Assembly: GCA_005656395.1 (NCBI GenBank)
Contig: SRSI01000077.1
Location: forward strand, 744,001 to 808,000
Source of the DNA: Strongyloides papillosus
Lineage: Eukaryota > Nematoda > Chromadorea > Rhabditida > Strongyloididae
Direction: 5' to 3'
Length of the DNA stretch: 64,000 bases
The position numbers and the translations under genes were made by a program. Below, piece by piece: positions 11,216 through 22,600 of this stretch. Under the pieces are notes generated by a model. The model made no database searches. It saw nothing but the letters and a program-made list of their open reading frames with translations, and was not told where the DNA came from. How positions within the stretch are numbered: the first letter of the stretch is position 1; the number at the start of each line of letters is the position of its first letter.

Positions 11216-11246
11216 TCGTCGTCATCATCACAATCATCATCATCAC
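11216..11246. repeat. TCG/TCA triplet microsatellite
   Basis: About ten near-identical trinucleotides (TCG changing to TCA, one interrupted by ACA). It creates a Ser-rich open frame that is probably not a gene. Confidence 0.75.
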
Positions 11247-12257
11247 AGTACCACCACCTTTGTAGAAAAAGGAGTAGTCAGCTATTTACTTTGGTAAATT
11301 ACTATTTTCTTTATCATTCAATCTATAACCCTTCCAATATATATATTATTAACTTCATTTTTTTGAATCTTCAATTTTCTACTAATTATTGTTGGTAAAT
11401 TTAACCTTAAAAGTAGGGATTTGTTTATTTGATAAAAATTTTAACTTTACTAATAAAGTAATAGTAGCACAGAAAAACAGCAAGTAAAAAAAGAAATAAG
11501 TCATTTGGAAATTTTTTATCATTATTTGTTTTCAAAAACATTTAAATACACATATAATGGAGCAAGAAAATTCAATCCAACATCTAATAACACGCTATTT
11601 TCTATGGAATAGTTCATTATATACTAGGAAAATTTTATTTTTAGAAAATTTTGTCTTTATGTATATCAGATTCGTACTAACAAAAAAGTTTTTTATGTCT
11701 TTTATAAATATATTCTCCTTAACACATGTACCCTACAAAATTATTAAATTTCTTATCTTCTATTTTAAATTCCTTTTATATATTTTATATCATATATACA
11801 TAGTTTGTTTTTTTTAAATATTTTTTTTATTTAAAAAGTGAATGTTACTTATTTGATAAAAAATATAATTTGTTTATTTAACATAATGTATATGTACATG
11901 CATTAAATACCAATAGTTAAAAAGAAAATTAATTCTATAAATGGTGTTTAATATTATTATTATAAATATCTTTTAGCCATCTTTATGTAGAAATAATGAA
12001 AATAACAATAAAATTATATACCTGACTGTTCATTGATTTTTAATTTAAAATTTCTATAATTGATTTTTCTATGAATTATTCATTATTATACATATCAATA
12101 TAAATATTATTATACGATGGAGATCCTAAGTATAGAAATACCATAAAATATTTACTTTTACAGATAATGTTGTAATTACATTTTTTTACTTTTCAATGTT
12201 TTATTTTTCAATTGTTCTATTATAATTTTTTTTAATATCAAATATTATAATTAAACC

Positions 12258-12300
12258 AAAAAATTCCAATCTTTACTGTTGTTATGAGTTGGAATTTTTT
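12258..12300. repeat. Perfect 12-bp inverted repeat (hairpin)
   Basis: Left arm AAAAAATTCCAA at 12258-12269 and right arm TTGGAATTTTTT at 12289-12300, with a 19-nt loop. It lies 208 nt before the PPP1R16 start codon. It may be chance in AT-rich DNA, though the central TTCCAA/TTGGAA part is not pure A/T. Confidence 0.6.
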
Positions 12301-12507
12301 TTTGTATAATATATTAATAACAATATTACCTTTACTTTTTAACATTTTCTTTTATTTGTGGTATTATTACAAATAATATATTCGAAAATGTTATGATATC
12401 TTCTAGATTTTTATACGTTACTTTTTTTTAGTCTTCACAATACAACGGACTGAGAAAAATAATATTATACGTGTATAAAATTTTTCTTCTCAATTAATTT
12501 TATAAAT

Positions 12508-14128
12508 ATGGATCATGCGGAGTTGATTGCAGAGTTGAGTGAAATAGAGCAAATGTCTCCGACTGAGAGGATTGCTCTAGCAAAGTATGTTTTTTTGATA
12601 ATATTTTTAATAAATTTATTTATCACTTTTTTCTAATTCTTACTACAGAGAACGACGACGATTGCAATTAAAAAAAAATGAGGAACGTGAAAGATTATTA
12701 CCACCACCACCTCCTAGAAGACCGAGACTACGATTTAAAAGTGAAATTGCACTTCTAGAGGCTACCGTTCGTGGAGATCATATTGAGGTAGAAAAACTAT
12801 TAGAAGAAGGTGCCAATCCAAATTCCCACAATGAGGATGGCCTTACTTCGTTACATCAATGTGCCATTGACAATAATGAAATTATTTTAAGATTATTTTT
12901 ACGATATGGTGCTGATGTTAATGCACAAGATACAGAGCAATGGACACCACTTCATGCAGCAGCATGTTGTGCACATATTGATATTGTTAGAATACTTATT
13001 GCTAATAATGCAAATTTATTAGCTGTTAATGCAGATGGAAATATGCCATACGATATTTGTGATGATGATGCAACATTAGATCTTATTGAATCAGAAATGG
13101 CTGCTAGAGGGATTACACAAGAACAAATTGATCAAGAAAGAGGTTCTGGTGAGAAAAGAATGCTTGATGATATGAAATTACTTCATCAACGTGGTTTGCC
13201 TTTAGATTCCAGGCAACCTGATGGCTCAACATACTTACATGTAGCTGCTGCAAATGGATATTATGATGTAGCAGCATTCCTACTTCGTGTTGGAGTTTCT
13301 CCACTAGTACGTGATAACGATTTATGGATGCCTATACATGCTGCAGCATGTTGGGCACAACCAGATTTAATTGAATTACTATGTGAATATGGTGGTGATA
13401 TAAATGCAAAAACAAGTAGTGGTGAAACAGCAATGGATTTATGTGAGGATGCTGGAACAAAAGCTGTCATAGCTACTGTTCAACAACAAGAGGCTAGGAA
13501 GAAAAGTAAATTTGGTGTACGTGATTCAAGAAGACAATCAAGAAAAAGAAAGAAATTTGAAAGTCCACAGACGGGTGCAGCAAATGCAGATACTCCTTTA
13601 GGTGTACGTGGTACTATTAAAAGACAATCGTTAAGAGATAAAAATGGTGTAACGTTAGCTAGATTAGAAGCTCAGAAGGAGCATACGGATTTAATGAGAT
13701 CATGGAGTAAAGAAGATGTATCTGGTAGAAAAGACGATAATCAGTTATTTAATAATATGCCATCATCTGCAAATAGTAATGGTAGTAGAAATAAAGATAA
13801 TACACCAGGTGGTGGAAATAAAAGAATGATGGGTAGAGGTACAAGTCAGAAACAAAAAGTTATTTCACCAGATGAATGGTTAAGAAAATTAGATGCAGAA
13901 GAAAATCGAAATGATTATGGTTTTAATGAAGATGATGAGGATTATAGAGGAATAGGACGTTTTGAACGTGGAAGAATAGGAAATTCAACATCAAGAAAGA
14001 AACGTCGTGATCAACAAGGTAGTGGAAATAATCATGAAATGAATGGAATGAAGATAAATAGTAAAGATGACCTTTTAACTTCATCAAGAGATCGAAATAA
14101 AAAAACTTGTTGTTGTGTTATCTCTTGA
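12508..14128 (+). CDS. PPP1R16: PP1 regulatory ankyrin protein, MYPT3/TIMAP type, with CaaX box
   Basis: Two exons, 12508-12584 and 12649-14128; 518 aa. Exon 1 encodes MDHAELIAELSEIEQMSPTE, like the start of human PPP1R16 proteins, and the junction reads AA|A with a 64-nt intron. After a poly-Pro stretch comes RLRFKSE (52-55 RLRF), which sits where the family has its RVxF docking motif for the PP1 catalytic subunit. Ankyrin repeats follow in two blocks (LTSLHQCAIDNN, WTPLHAAACCAHIDIV, NMPYDICDDDATL; then STYLHVAAANGYYDVA, WMPIHAAACWAQPDLI). The long basic, Ser/Asn/Gly-rich tail ends in TCCCVIS, a CaaX prenylation signal (CVIS) with neighbouring cysteines for palmitoylation. Family knowledge: such proteins bring PP1 to membranes and control myosin and ERM phosphorylation. 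Function is well supported; which membrane is inference. Confidence 0.92.
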
Positions 14129-14871
14129 CACTTTTTGTTGATCTCAACTTTTCTTATTTTTTGCTGTTACATTAACTTAAATTAATCACAAAATATTATA
14201 TATTTTTGGTGATTTATTGTCAACACTTATCAATACGGAGAGAAATTTTAATTATATATCATATTAAAAATAACAAGATAAAAACTTTTTAGAAAAAAAA
14301 AAGAAGAAACGTCAAAATATATTTATTACTTTCCTGCCAAAGATACTGTCTTAATATATAGTACACTTCCTTTCATTAAAGGAATTTTTAAATTTTTATT
14401 TTTACTTTTATGAATGCCTTAAAATACTAAAGAAAAGTTACTTTTTATATTTGTAAATTTTTAACATGAAACAAAATACATACATATATTAATTTTATTT
14501 TAATTATTAATATTTATTCTGTTAGATATTTAATATATCATTGTATGTTATATAGAATATAGAGGAAACATGATAATTACTTATTTATAATAAAATATGA
14601 TAATTATCAGATTTTTTGTATCCATAGCAACAAAAACCTTCATAATATAGTATTTTCTTTTAATAAATATAATAACATCATAATCCTGGACTCAAAATTA
14701 TTTATTGCCCCTAGTTTAACTTCAATTATTTCTCTAAAAGATATATTGAAGGAAGATAAATCTTTATATCAAGAAACATCAAATTGGATATCACTTTGTC
14801 GCTCCACTAGAAGGACATCTAAACATTACATCGCAGGAACAAATATTGAACCAAGTCAATTAAATAAATTT
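14129..14871. other. Intergenic between PPP1R16 and RP2
   Basis: About 740 bases holding the 3' flank of PPP1R16 and the upstream region of RP2. The RP2 frame stays open back to 14746 but without an ATG before 14872. No other feature seen. Confidence 0.5.
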
Positions 14872-15976
14872 ATGAAATCTCTTTGTTGTGTTAAGTGTTG
14901 TTTTGGTGATTCATTATCCACATATAACTGTGGTAAAGAAGATGAAAACAATAGTACGAAAGAACAAACTTTTTCATGGGATAAAAGAAATGAAAATTCG
15001 GATTCGTATATTAGTAAAGATTTAAAAAATAAATATTGTGTAAGAAGGAGTGGTGAAATAAATGGCCAACAATATGTCGTTGAAAATTGTAGCAATTGTA
15101 CTATTATTGTTAAAGATATAACTGGAAGTGTAAATATAGATGATTCTCAAGATTGTCTTATTATACTTGGTCCATGTAACGGAAGGTAAGAATAATTTAG
15201 AATAATTTAAAATAAAATTATTTCTTAGTGTTTTTATCAGAGATTGTAAACGTTGTCAAATATTTACAATATGTCAACAGTTAAGAACAAGAGATTGTAA
15301 TGATTTATCATTATTTGTTTTTTGTCAAACTCAACCTATTATTGAAGAGAGTACAAGAATTCGTTTTAGTCCTTTGTTTTTAAATTATGAAGGATTGGAG
15401 GATCAATTATTATCCACATCATTGTCACCTTTCATAAATAAATGGAATAAAGTTCATGATTTTACACCATTACCTCAAGGATCAAATTACGTCACACGTG
15501 AAACTACTGATTATTCAGGTTTTGGAGATAAGTTATATCATATAAAAGAACAAGAATGTATTTACACTGAAAACAATGAATCATTATTACCTTATACTAG
15601 AACAATTCTATCTAAAGAACCAACAAAAAAATTTTTACTTGTACTAACACAAGAAAAAGAAGAAACAATACGTCAATTTTACAAAAGAGGATTATCAATA
15701 ATGAAATTTATTAAAATGAACGTACCTCAATCAGTTATAACAGATTCGTTTGACATTAAAATATACAAAAAAGAATTAAAATTGATAGCTACCAAAAATA
15801 GTGAATATTTAAAAAATTTTTCTGGCCAACTTTTATTTATTCAAATATTAAATATTAAAAAAGAGGAAATAGAAAAAAGTTTTGAAAACATAATTATATT
15901 GGATGAAGATATTAATGAAGAGAAAGAACATATAAATTTTCTATATAGATTAGTTAACATAAAATCAAGTATTTAA
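14872..15976 (+). CDS. RP2: RP2 / XRP2 homologue, ARL3 GTPase-activating protein
   Basis: Two exons, 14872-15185 and 15241-15976, split inside an Arg codon; 349 aa, matching the 350 of human RP2. N-terminus is Cys-rich (MKSLCCVKCC), then FSWDKR, GEINGQQYVVENC and the beta-helix of the TBCC domain with ITGSVNIDDSQDCLIILGP. The catalytic arginine finger is in CQQLRTRDC, followed by CQTQPIIEES. The C-terminal half matches the ferredoxin-like/NDPK-like part only loosely. Family knowledge: RP2 stimulates GTP hydrolysis by ARL3 and so recycles the release of lipid-modified cargo into cilia. Odd: the second residue is Lys, not Gly, so N-myristoylation is not possible from this start; palmitoylation of the Cys cluster could replace it. 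The 3' end nearly meets the opposite ANKMY2 gene. Confidence 0.92.
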
Positions 15977-15996
15977 AAATTTTGGTTAAAAAAAGC

Positions 15997-16002
15997 AATA
16001 AA
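15997..16002 (+). promoter_or_regulatory. Candidate poly(A) signal for RP2
   Basis: AATAAA starting 21 nt after the RP2 stop. Cleavage 10-20 nt later would fall inside the opposite-strand ANKMY2 coding end. Confidence 0.45.
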
Positions 16003-16004
16003 AA

Positions 16005-17360
16005 TTATTCTTCTTTAAAAGTTAATTTTTCCAATTCCTCTGCTTCTACTATCTTTTCTTTTTCATATAATTCTGCCAAATATTTGCAACACCCCTTATG
16101 AAATGGCCAATCAAATTTTTGACACTCCTGTGAGCAATAAGCTGTTTTACATTTTTGACATCTTAGTTTTGCTCCAATAAAGCCACAAGTTTCACAAAGT
16201 TTAGAACTCATTAGTAGTTGTTCTCCATATAGACCTCGTACGATAATATTATATGCAGTTGGGCGACTCCCAATCTTCAATTTACTAAGAGCACGTGAAA
16301 TTGTGTGATGGAGAAGAGATTGCTTATATGGAAATGCTTGGATCGTATTTCTTAAAATAATTTCTTCATACTCTTTTGTCATTGATCCTCTCTTACATTC
16401 TATTAATCTTTTAGCAAATGATAGTAGTATTTTTTCTGTATCAAAATTTCCTTCATCATTCTTGTATTCATTTTCACACTTTTTTACAAATTTCATAAGC
16501 TCATTTAATGGAAAATATATTATCCATAATTTCAGTGACATCATCTATAAAAAAGACGAAATTATAACTAATTAAATATTTTTACTACCTTACCTCATTG
16601 GAAGCTTTGAATCTTAATTGTCTCTCAAACAACCTATCAATAACCCAAAGAATTTTTTTTGGATATTGTTTAACAACAGTATTATTAACAATTTTAAAAA
16701 TAATTCTTACAGGATGAATTTCATTTCCCTTAACTAACTCATGGATAAATTTAACCAAGTCATCAGGATATATTTCAGAGGATCTAGAACCATTTGGATG
16801 AAGTATTTTATCAACACAATTATATGAAATATAACTATTAATTGTGCTAACACATTCATGTTGACCTGTAAAAGCAGCCATTTCTGAAGCACTTCTACCA
16901 AGGATATTCAATGCTTCGCTATTTACACCTGCTTCAAGGAGCAACTCACAAACTTTAGGATTCCCTAAATAGTTTATTCATTTAATTATATTTTATTATT
17001 ATATAATTTTTACTTTTACACTACAATAAAACATACCAGATAGAGCCGCAAACATCAATGATGTATAACCATCTTTATTAGCTTTATTATGTGGATCGGC
17101 ATTATTAGCCAACAACCATTCCACTAATTCTTCATTACCCTTAAATGCTGCTTGATCGATAGGCGATAATCCATTTTCATCTTTGCAATTTACAGTAACA
17201 ACTTTGTTTGTTATCATTTCTTTGGCAGAAGTGTTGTCTCCTAAATTAATGTTATTTTATATAATAATTGACAAAATAACTACTCAAAAACTATACCTTT
17301 TTGAATAAATTCAAACAATTTGTTAATATTTTCATTGTTAGTATTTTCTTTCTCCGTCAT
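16005..17360 (-). CDS. ANKMY2: Ankyrin-repeat and MYND-finger protein, ANKMY2 / DAF-25 type
   Basis: Four exons on the minus strand: 17360-17297, 17240-17037, 16964-16594 and 16544-16005; 392 aa (human 441). N-terminal three ankyrin repeats (LSPIDQAAFKGNEELVEWLL, YTSLMFAALSG, then ALNILGRSASEMAAFTGQHE), a helical middle, and a C-terminal MYND zinc finger with CETCGFIGAKLRC, CKTAYCSQECQ and FHKGCC: the eight zinc ligands are all there. Family knowledge: ANKMY2 and its C. elegans orthologue DAF-25 are needed to bring guanylyl or adenylyl cyclases to cilia; DAF-25 acts in the cGMP branch of dauer control. The assignment rests on domain order and on the conserved central region (GRSASEMAAFTGQ, VDKILHPNG). 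Its stop is 28 nt from the RP2 stop on the opposite strand; both proteins belong to cilia. Confidence 0.9.
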
Positions 17361-19687
17361 GATCTGTAAAATTAAATCATAAAAACTACAAAATTTAAAT
17401 TTTGTATATTCCACCACCATATGCCCTTATGTGTGTATAATATAAAATATTAAAAATCGCAATTACAGATGAGCTGTTTTGTTGTCATGGAAATTGTGAC
17501 ATCTTTATTTTTCTTAACATATTCTTATCACGTTATCTTTTTCGGTCATTATAATTACTTTTAAGATATTTAAACATTTTTAAAATATATAAGTAGAATA
17601 ATAAGTAATCCAACTATAAAAATAATATCTTAAAAGTATAACAGAAATATTCTATTCCTATCAGAACTAGTGAAAACAAGCTAATAATTAAAATTATACT
17701 ATAATTTTCCTATTTATGATATAACATCGAAATTTTAGAATATGCCTTTGCTTTAATTTCAACACATAAAGTTTCCAACTTTTATGACCATGTAATTATT
17801 TGGTAATAAATATTGTTGTACGAAAATTTTAGATAAATTATCAGTACATAATGAGGTCTTCACAATATTTTGGTAATATACGTATTTTTAAGAATGAAGT
17901 ATTTAATCTGAAGTGCCATTTTTAGACACATTAAATATTGCCATTATTTTTAATTTTATTTTTTAATTAGAAAGTAACAAGAGTGTTTGGTAATTTTTTA
18001 AGATTGGTCTCTTGCTAATTGTTATGGCAATAGAGTTAATAATGCTTAAATATTTTGTTCCACCTATGCTAAAACATTGTTTTATACTTTAATGAAATGG
18101 ATACATTCTTCATCCTGGTGCAAAATTACACAATATATAAAAAATAACATTTTATTTATGATTCATTTTACTCACATTTCAATAGGTTAAAAAGCTCTTT
18201 TACCACATGAAAATTCTTAGATTTTTCTTCAATCGTCTTTTTTTACAAACTCTAAAACAACTCCATACTACAATTTTGAAAGAAATTGAACAAGCAACAG
18301 TTATTCAAATTGTAATGTAAATATTTTATCCAATTGTAACACATAATTTCATCTCTCAGACTAAATTAGATTTCACCAGTTTCAATTGGATAATTTGTAA
18401 CTTAAAAATTTTTCCACGACAAAAAATATGTTAAAAAGTTAAACTTTCAGAAAGATCATTCCGAATATTTTATCATTCATGTGACATTTATTAAATATCA
18501 AAATTTTTCTAGACGTAATGATATAAATAATTGAAGAACACATTAATTTAAGCGAAACTTTGTTGTAAAGAAAACAATTCGTCAACAACAATTCTAACAA
18601 AATCTAAATATATTGTAAAAATCAAATTGTTGAAAAAGATATATATATCAAAAAATCATGACCTCTCTGCTTCAGTTGTTAATTTCAAATTCATTTTCGC
18701 GAATTCTTCCTATTATTTTTTAGATATTAAACAATAATAGTAAATTTACTGTCCAATTAAGTTGCTACTATACGGAAATAGTTTATGAATAGCATAATAA
18801 TTTACAAATATAAAATTAAAAATACTGTATTTGATTCTTTGTTTTAAAAATAAACAAGAATGTGTCAAATTTAAAAATAAACTTCATTATTTAATTTCTC
18901 TCTAGAAATCCAAGGTTTTCTACTTTTCAATACGATAACACATTAAGATGAAAAAATATAAAATTAATAAAATAAATGTTTCCGTTGCGACAATTCTGAT
19001 AATTATGAAATTGTACGTTGATGAGGACAGAATTGCCAAGCGAAAAATTACTAATGCAACAATATAAGACAAGTTATACGTTTTTCCATAAATTAAAATT
19101 ATCAAAATACTAAAAATTTGATGCAATTCTCGCAACGCCCTGTTCTCATAGTGATCGTTGTAGGAGTATCTATGTCCTCTGTATTGATTAAAATTGGAGA
19201 GCTGCCATGGCAACTCATTGTAAAGATTGTTTGTTTTTTTAACCTTCTTCTGTCACATCTTATGGTTCATATCTTGTCATGGAAAAATAGTAAGATAAAT
19301 AAAAAATTCATATTTTGTTGTACTGGTATTTAAAATTATTAACAAGAGAACTTTTTTTTTGTGGGAATTTTTTTCTACTCGTCAGAATTACGTCACATTC
19401 ATCGATTATGCACCCCCTCCCCATTTTATTTCTTTCAATTTCTTTAATATGTAAATTTATTATTATTTATTACAGATTTGATAAGTTAACTAATGTGTTC
19501 TTTAAAAAGTTTTTAAAAACTAACATAAGTACATTCTCAAATCAACATAATAGTATATATTAAAATATATTTAAGCTACAACTTCGTATATTTTTTCGAT
19601 CTCTACTATTCCACGTTATTTCTTATATTGGCGCTCATAACAACATTAAATTAGTTTGATGTGCCTTTCTGGACAAATTATTTTCAA
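17361..19687. other. Long intergenic region between divergent genes ANKMY2 and INO80D
   Basis: About 2.3 kb with no certain gene. It contains promoters for ANKMY2 (minus) and the INO80D-like gene (plus). The only piece with protein-like character is a minus-strand frame at 18920-19213, listed separately. Confidence 0.5.
18920..19213 (-). CDS. Possible small membrane protein or exon, uncertain
   Basis: Open frame of 97 codons. The first 30 residues are polar and aromatic (MPWQLSNFNQYRGHRYSYND) with less A/T-biased codons; the rest holds three hydrophobic segments (IFSILIILIYG, LSYIVALVIFRLAIL, FIIIRIVATETFILLILYFF) and a basic end. No family recognised. A second frame over the first third starts at another ATG (MSCHGSS) and runs 38 codons, so the true frame of that part is unclear. 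It could be a lone exon of a gene whose other exons I cannot find, a decayed gene or chance. Transcript data would decide. Confidence 0.25.
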   Translation of the reverse strand: MPWQLSNFNQYRGHRYSYNDHYENRALRELHQIFSILIILIYGKTYNLSYIVALVIFRLAILSSSTYNFIIIRIVATETFILLILYFFILMCYRIEK

Positions 19688-22600
19688 ATGATATCTAGCT
19701 CTCCAAAATCGAGATCTCCTGTTTCTGGTAATACTGCTCTTAAACTCAGTACTACAGTACAACAACAACCTAATACTCAAGGTATGTCAATAATTTATAC
19801 TGAGATTTTTTTTAATTATCTTCACCAAAATATAAAATGATAACGAATACTGATAATTATTTATTATTATAGATTACATTGTTCTTCCAGCAAAAGTGCA
19901 AATTGGTGGTGTTAATATGCAATTAAATTTACAAATCGATCAAAAGACTCTTGAAACAGCATCTAATAATATTTCTAAAGCTTCAGAGGAGGTTGTTTCT
20001 TCGACTGGTTGTAGTATAGATCAACACAATAAATATTCCCGACCCACAACAACAACTTTGAATATTACGTCTCAAGAAGAGGACCAAGAATCGATAGTTG
20101 TCGAAGCATCTCCTGATTGTATGGTAATGCCTACTCCGTCTTCTAGTGTCGTATCTAGGAATGATGACAAACAATTCCAAGCAAATATAATATCTTCTAC
20201 TTCTCAAAATGGTTACAATAACAAACCAAAACCATATGATGCATTAGTTGAAACAAAAATAATATCTGAAGATATTGTAAGTAGCAACATGAATGAGGAT
20301 CTTATTTCTGATGGTAAAAGTTCACCAACTTCAAAAAGTTGGTATTCTCCAACTTCAACTTTGTCGCAGAGTAATGAGAATTTACTTCAAGGTAGCATGG
20401 ATAATCAACCATGTAGTAGCATCATTGTTGAAACCCCGACACAATCTCAAATACCAGTATCCAATAGTAAAAAAAGAATTAGGAAGAATGAGCCTTCTGT
20501 GTACTGTGAATTCATTGATCTTAAAAAAGGGCAATGTAAACAAAGAGCAATTTGCTCATTTAAGTTTTGTATACGTCACATTTTGTCAGATCCTTCTGCT
20601 CCATACAAGCAATGCCAACACATTAAAAAACCAAAAAGTAAGTTGGAATTTTTATTTTTTATTTCTTAATTTATTTTCTAGATAAAAAAGGAGAATCTGA
20701 ACAATGTACAAATGCTATAAGAAGTGATAAAGAGGAGATTTATTGTTCTACACATCTTATTATGAATGGGTTAATGGAACCAAGAAAGAAGAGTCTTCCA
20801 AAGGACCCCAATACTGCTAGTGGATCTAAAGGACAAGGAAAAAATGTTCAACAACCTCAACAACAGGCATTGTTTGAAGATTCAGAAATGGGGATGTCGC
20901 GAGATGGTAATATGAGTACAATGTCAGCATCAGCATATGATGAAACTTCATCAGTTGGTGGATGTTGTTATATTCAAGATGGTGAATATTTAGTTGAAGA
21001 CCCACAACATATTAGTAGTAACAATCCGTCTCGTCCATACAGTAGCGCTACTCAGCATAGTGAATATATGATGCCTGGAAGTGGTAATTCTCAAACAATT
21101 GTTATGGCTTCAGGGAATGGTTACAATCATATAAATGATGGTTATCATTCAGTTGATAATTCATTAGATGGTATGATGGTAACAAATGATTACCAGCAAC
21201 ATCATCACAATCATCATCATCCCCAATCACAGTCTTCTCATCACCATCCACAACAAAATAATCCACCTTGGTCTAGTGGAAATCCAACAACTCCTGTAAA
21301 TACTTTTCACTCATATGAAGGGAATAATGGACAATTTATTGTAAATAGTAATATCCCTCCATCTCAACATAGTGGAAATAATTATCAAAATAGTAATCAA
21401 ATACAATCTCATCGTTATACTTCTTCAGCTCACCCACAACAGCCACAGCATATTATAATTAATAGTAGAGAAGATTCCGATCGTAGATTTATACAGCCTC
21501 CACCAATGTCAAATAATTCATATACAAACGGGCCTTGTAACGTAAGTGGTGGAAAAGATACAACTTCACCACAACCAATACATAAACATCTATTGTCACC
21601 GGGAAATCCAGTGTCGCCTTATACTCCAGCAACAATCACTCCATCTCCTCATTCACAACAACAATCTCCAACAACAACATCGTCTACCATAGGAACAACA
21701 CACCGTCGTGATCATACTTTAATATCTATTCCTTCATATACAAAACAAAAACCTGTGTCTAACAATCAATCAAAGGTTATGACAAAGCATCCTCAATTAG
21801 CGGCAAAGTTACTTCAGATGCCTTCATCAAGACCAACTCCTACTACATCTGGTATTGGATCAACAGGAACAATAGCAACAACAAATAATAATAATAACAA
21901 TCAGGGAATAAGAGGATCAACAACTATTATACGTCAAGAAGTTATGCCTCAATCTATAAGAAAGGGACCTAGCTCAGGTTCTAATCAATCATTACTATCA
22001 TTGTCAGTAAAAAATTCTGTTAAAGTTAACACAAGTAATGTTTCAATAGGATTACCTTATAGTGCTTTACCAATTGATCCAAATGCTTGTAAACCTCAAC
22101 CTAGAGTTTATGATATAGAGGCAATAGAAAAAAATATTGGAATTGATGAGGAAGAACAAATAAATAATGACTATTGTTGTGAGGAACCAAAAAATAAAAG
22201 GAGAAAGATAATATATTTAAAACAAAAACGACAAAGAAGAAGAATTGGTGGATTGTTTAGAAAGATTAAAGATGTAGACACTGTTTGCAATATAATAGAA
22301 GATGTTGATTTTGATAAGACTGATTTGTTTTCCCTTGGTCTTGAACCCTCAGATTCGGAAGATGACGACGAATTTGAAAATGTAGTTCCTCAATTATTTG
22401 GTGAGTGGAGTTCATTTGCACATTTCGAATCACCTGAGAAAGATTACTTTGGAAGTATAGAGATGTATTTATTGAAAAAAGAAATGAGATTGGAAAAACA
22501 TAAATTAGTAAAAAGTGCACAAATTTCAGTTAGCCTTTTAACTGCTTCAAAGAATAATTTAAATTCTGTTGGGGCCGCTTTAAGGTGTAGAGAACTTAAT

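Larger units (their letters stand above)
10560..12507. other. Long intergenic region upstream of the PPP1R16 gene
   Basis: Nearly 2 kb without a supported gene. Open frames at 10568, 11080, 11186 and 11557 have AT-driven or simple-repeat composition and no family resemblance. The stretch holds a 10-bp inverted repeat (10839/10937), an (AT)n run (11160-11176), a TCA/TCG triplet repeat (11216-11246) and a 12-bp perfect hairpin (12258-12300). The part around 11040-11250 is less AT-rich than its surroundings and could be regulatory. Confidence 0.5.

Noticed and set aside
11080..11398. Ser-rich frames over the TCA repeat
   Set aside because: The Ser run comes from the microsatellite; flanking codons show no conserved content.
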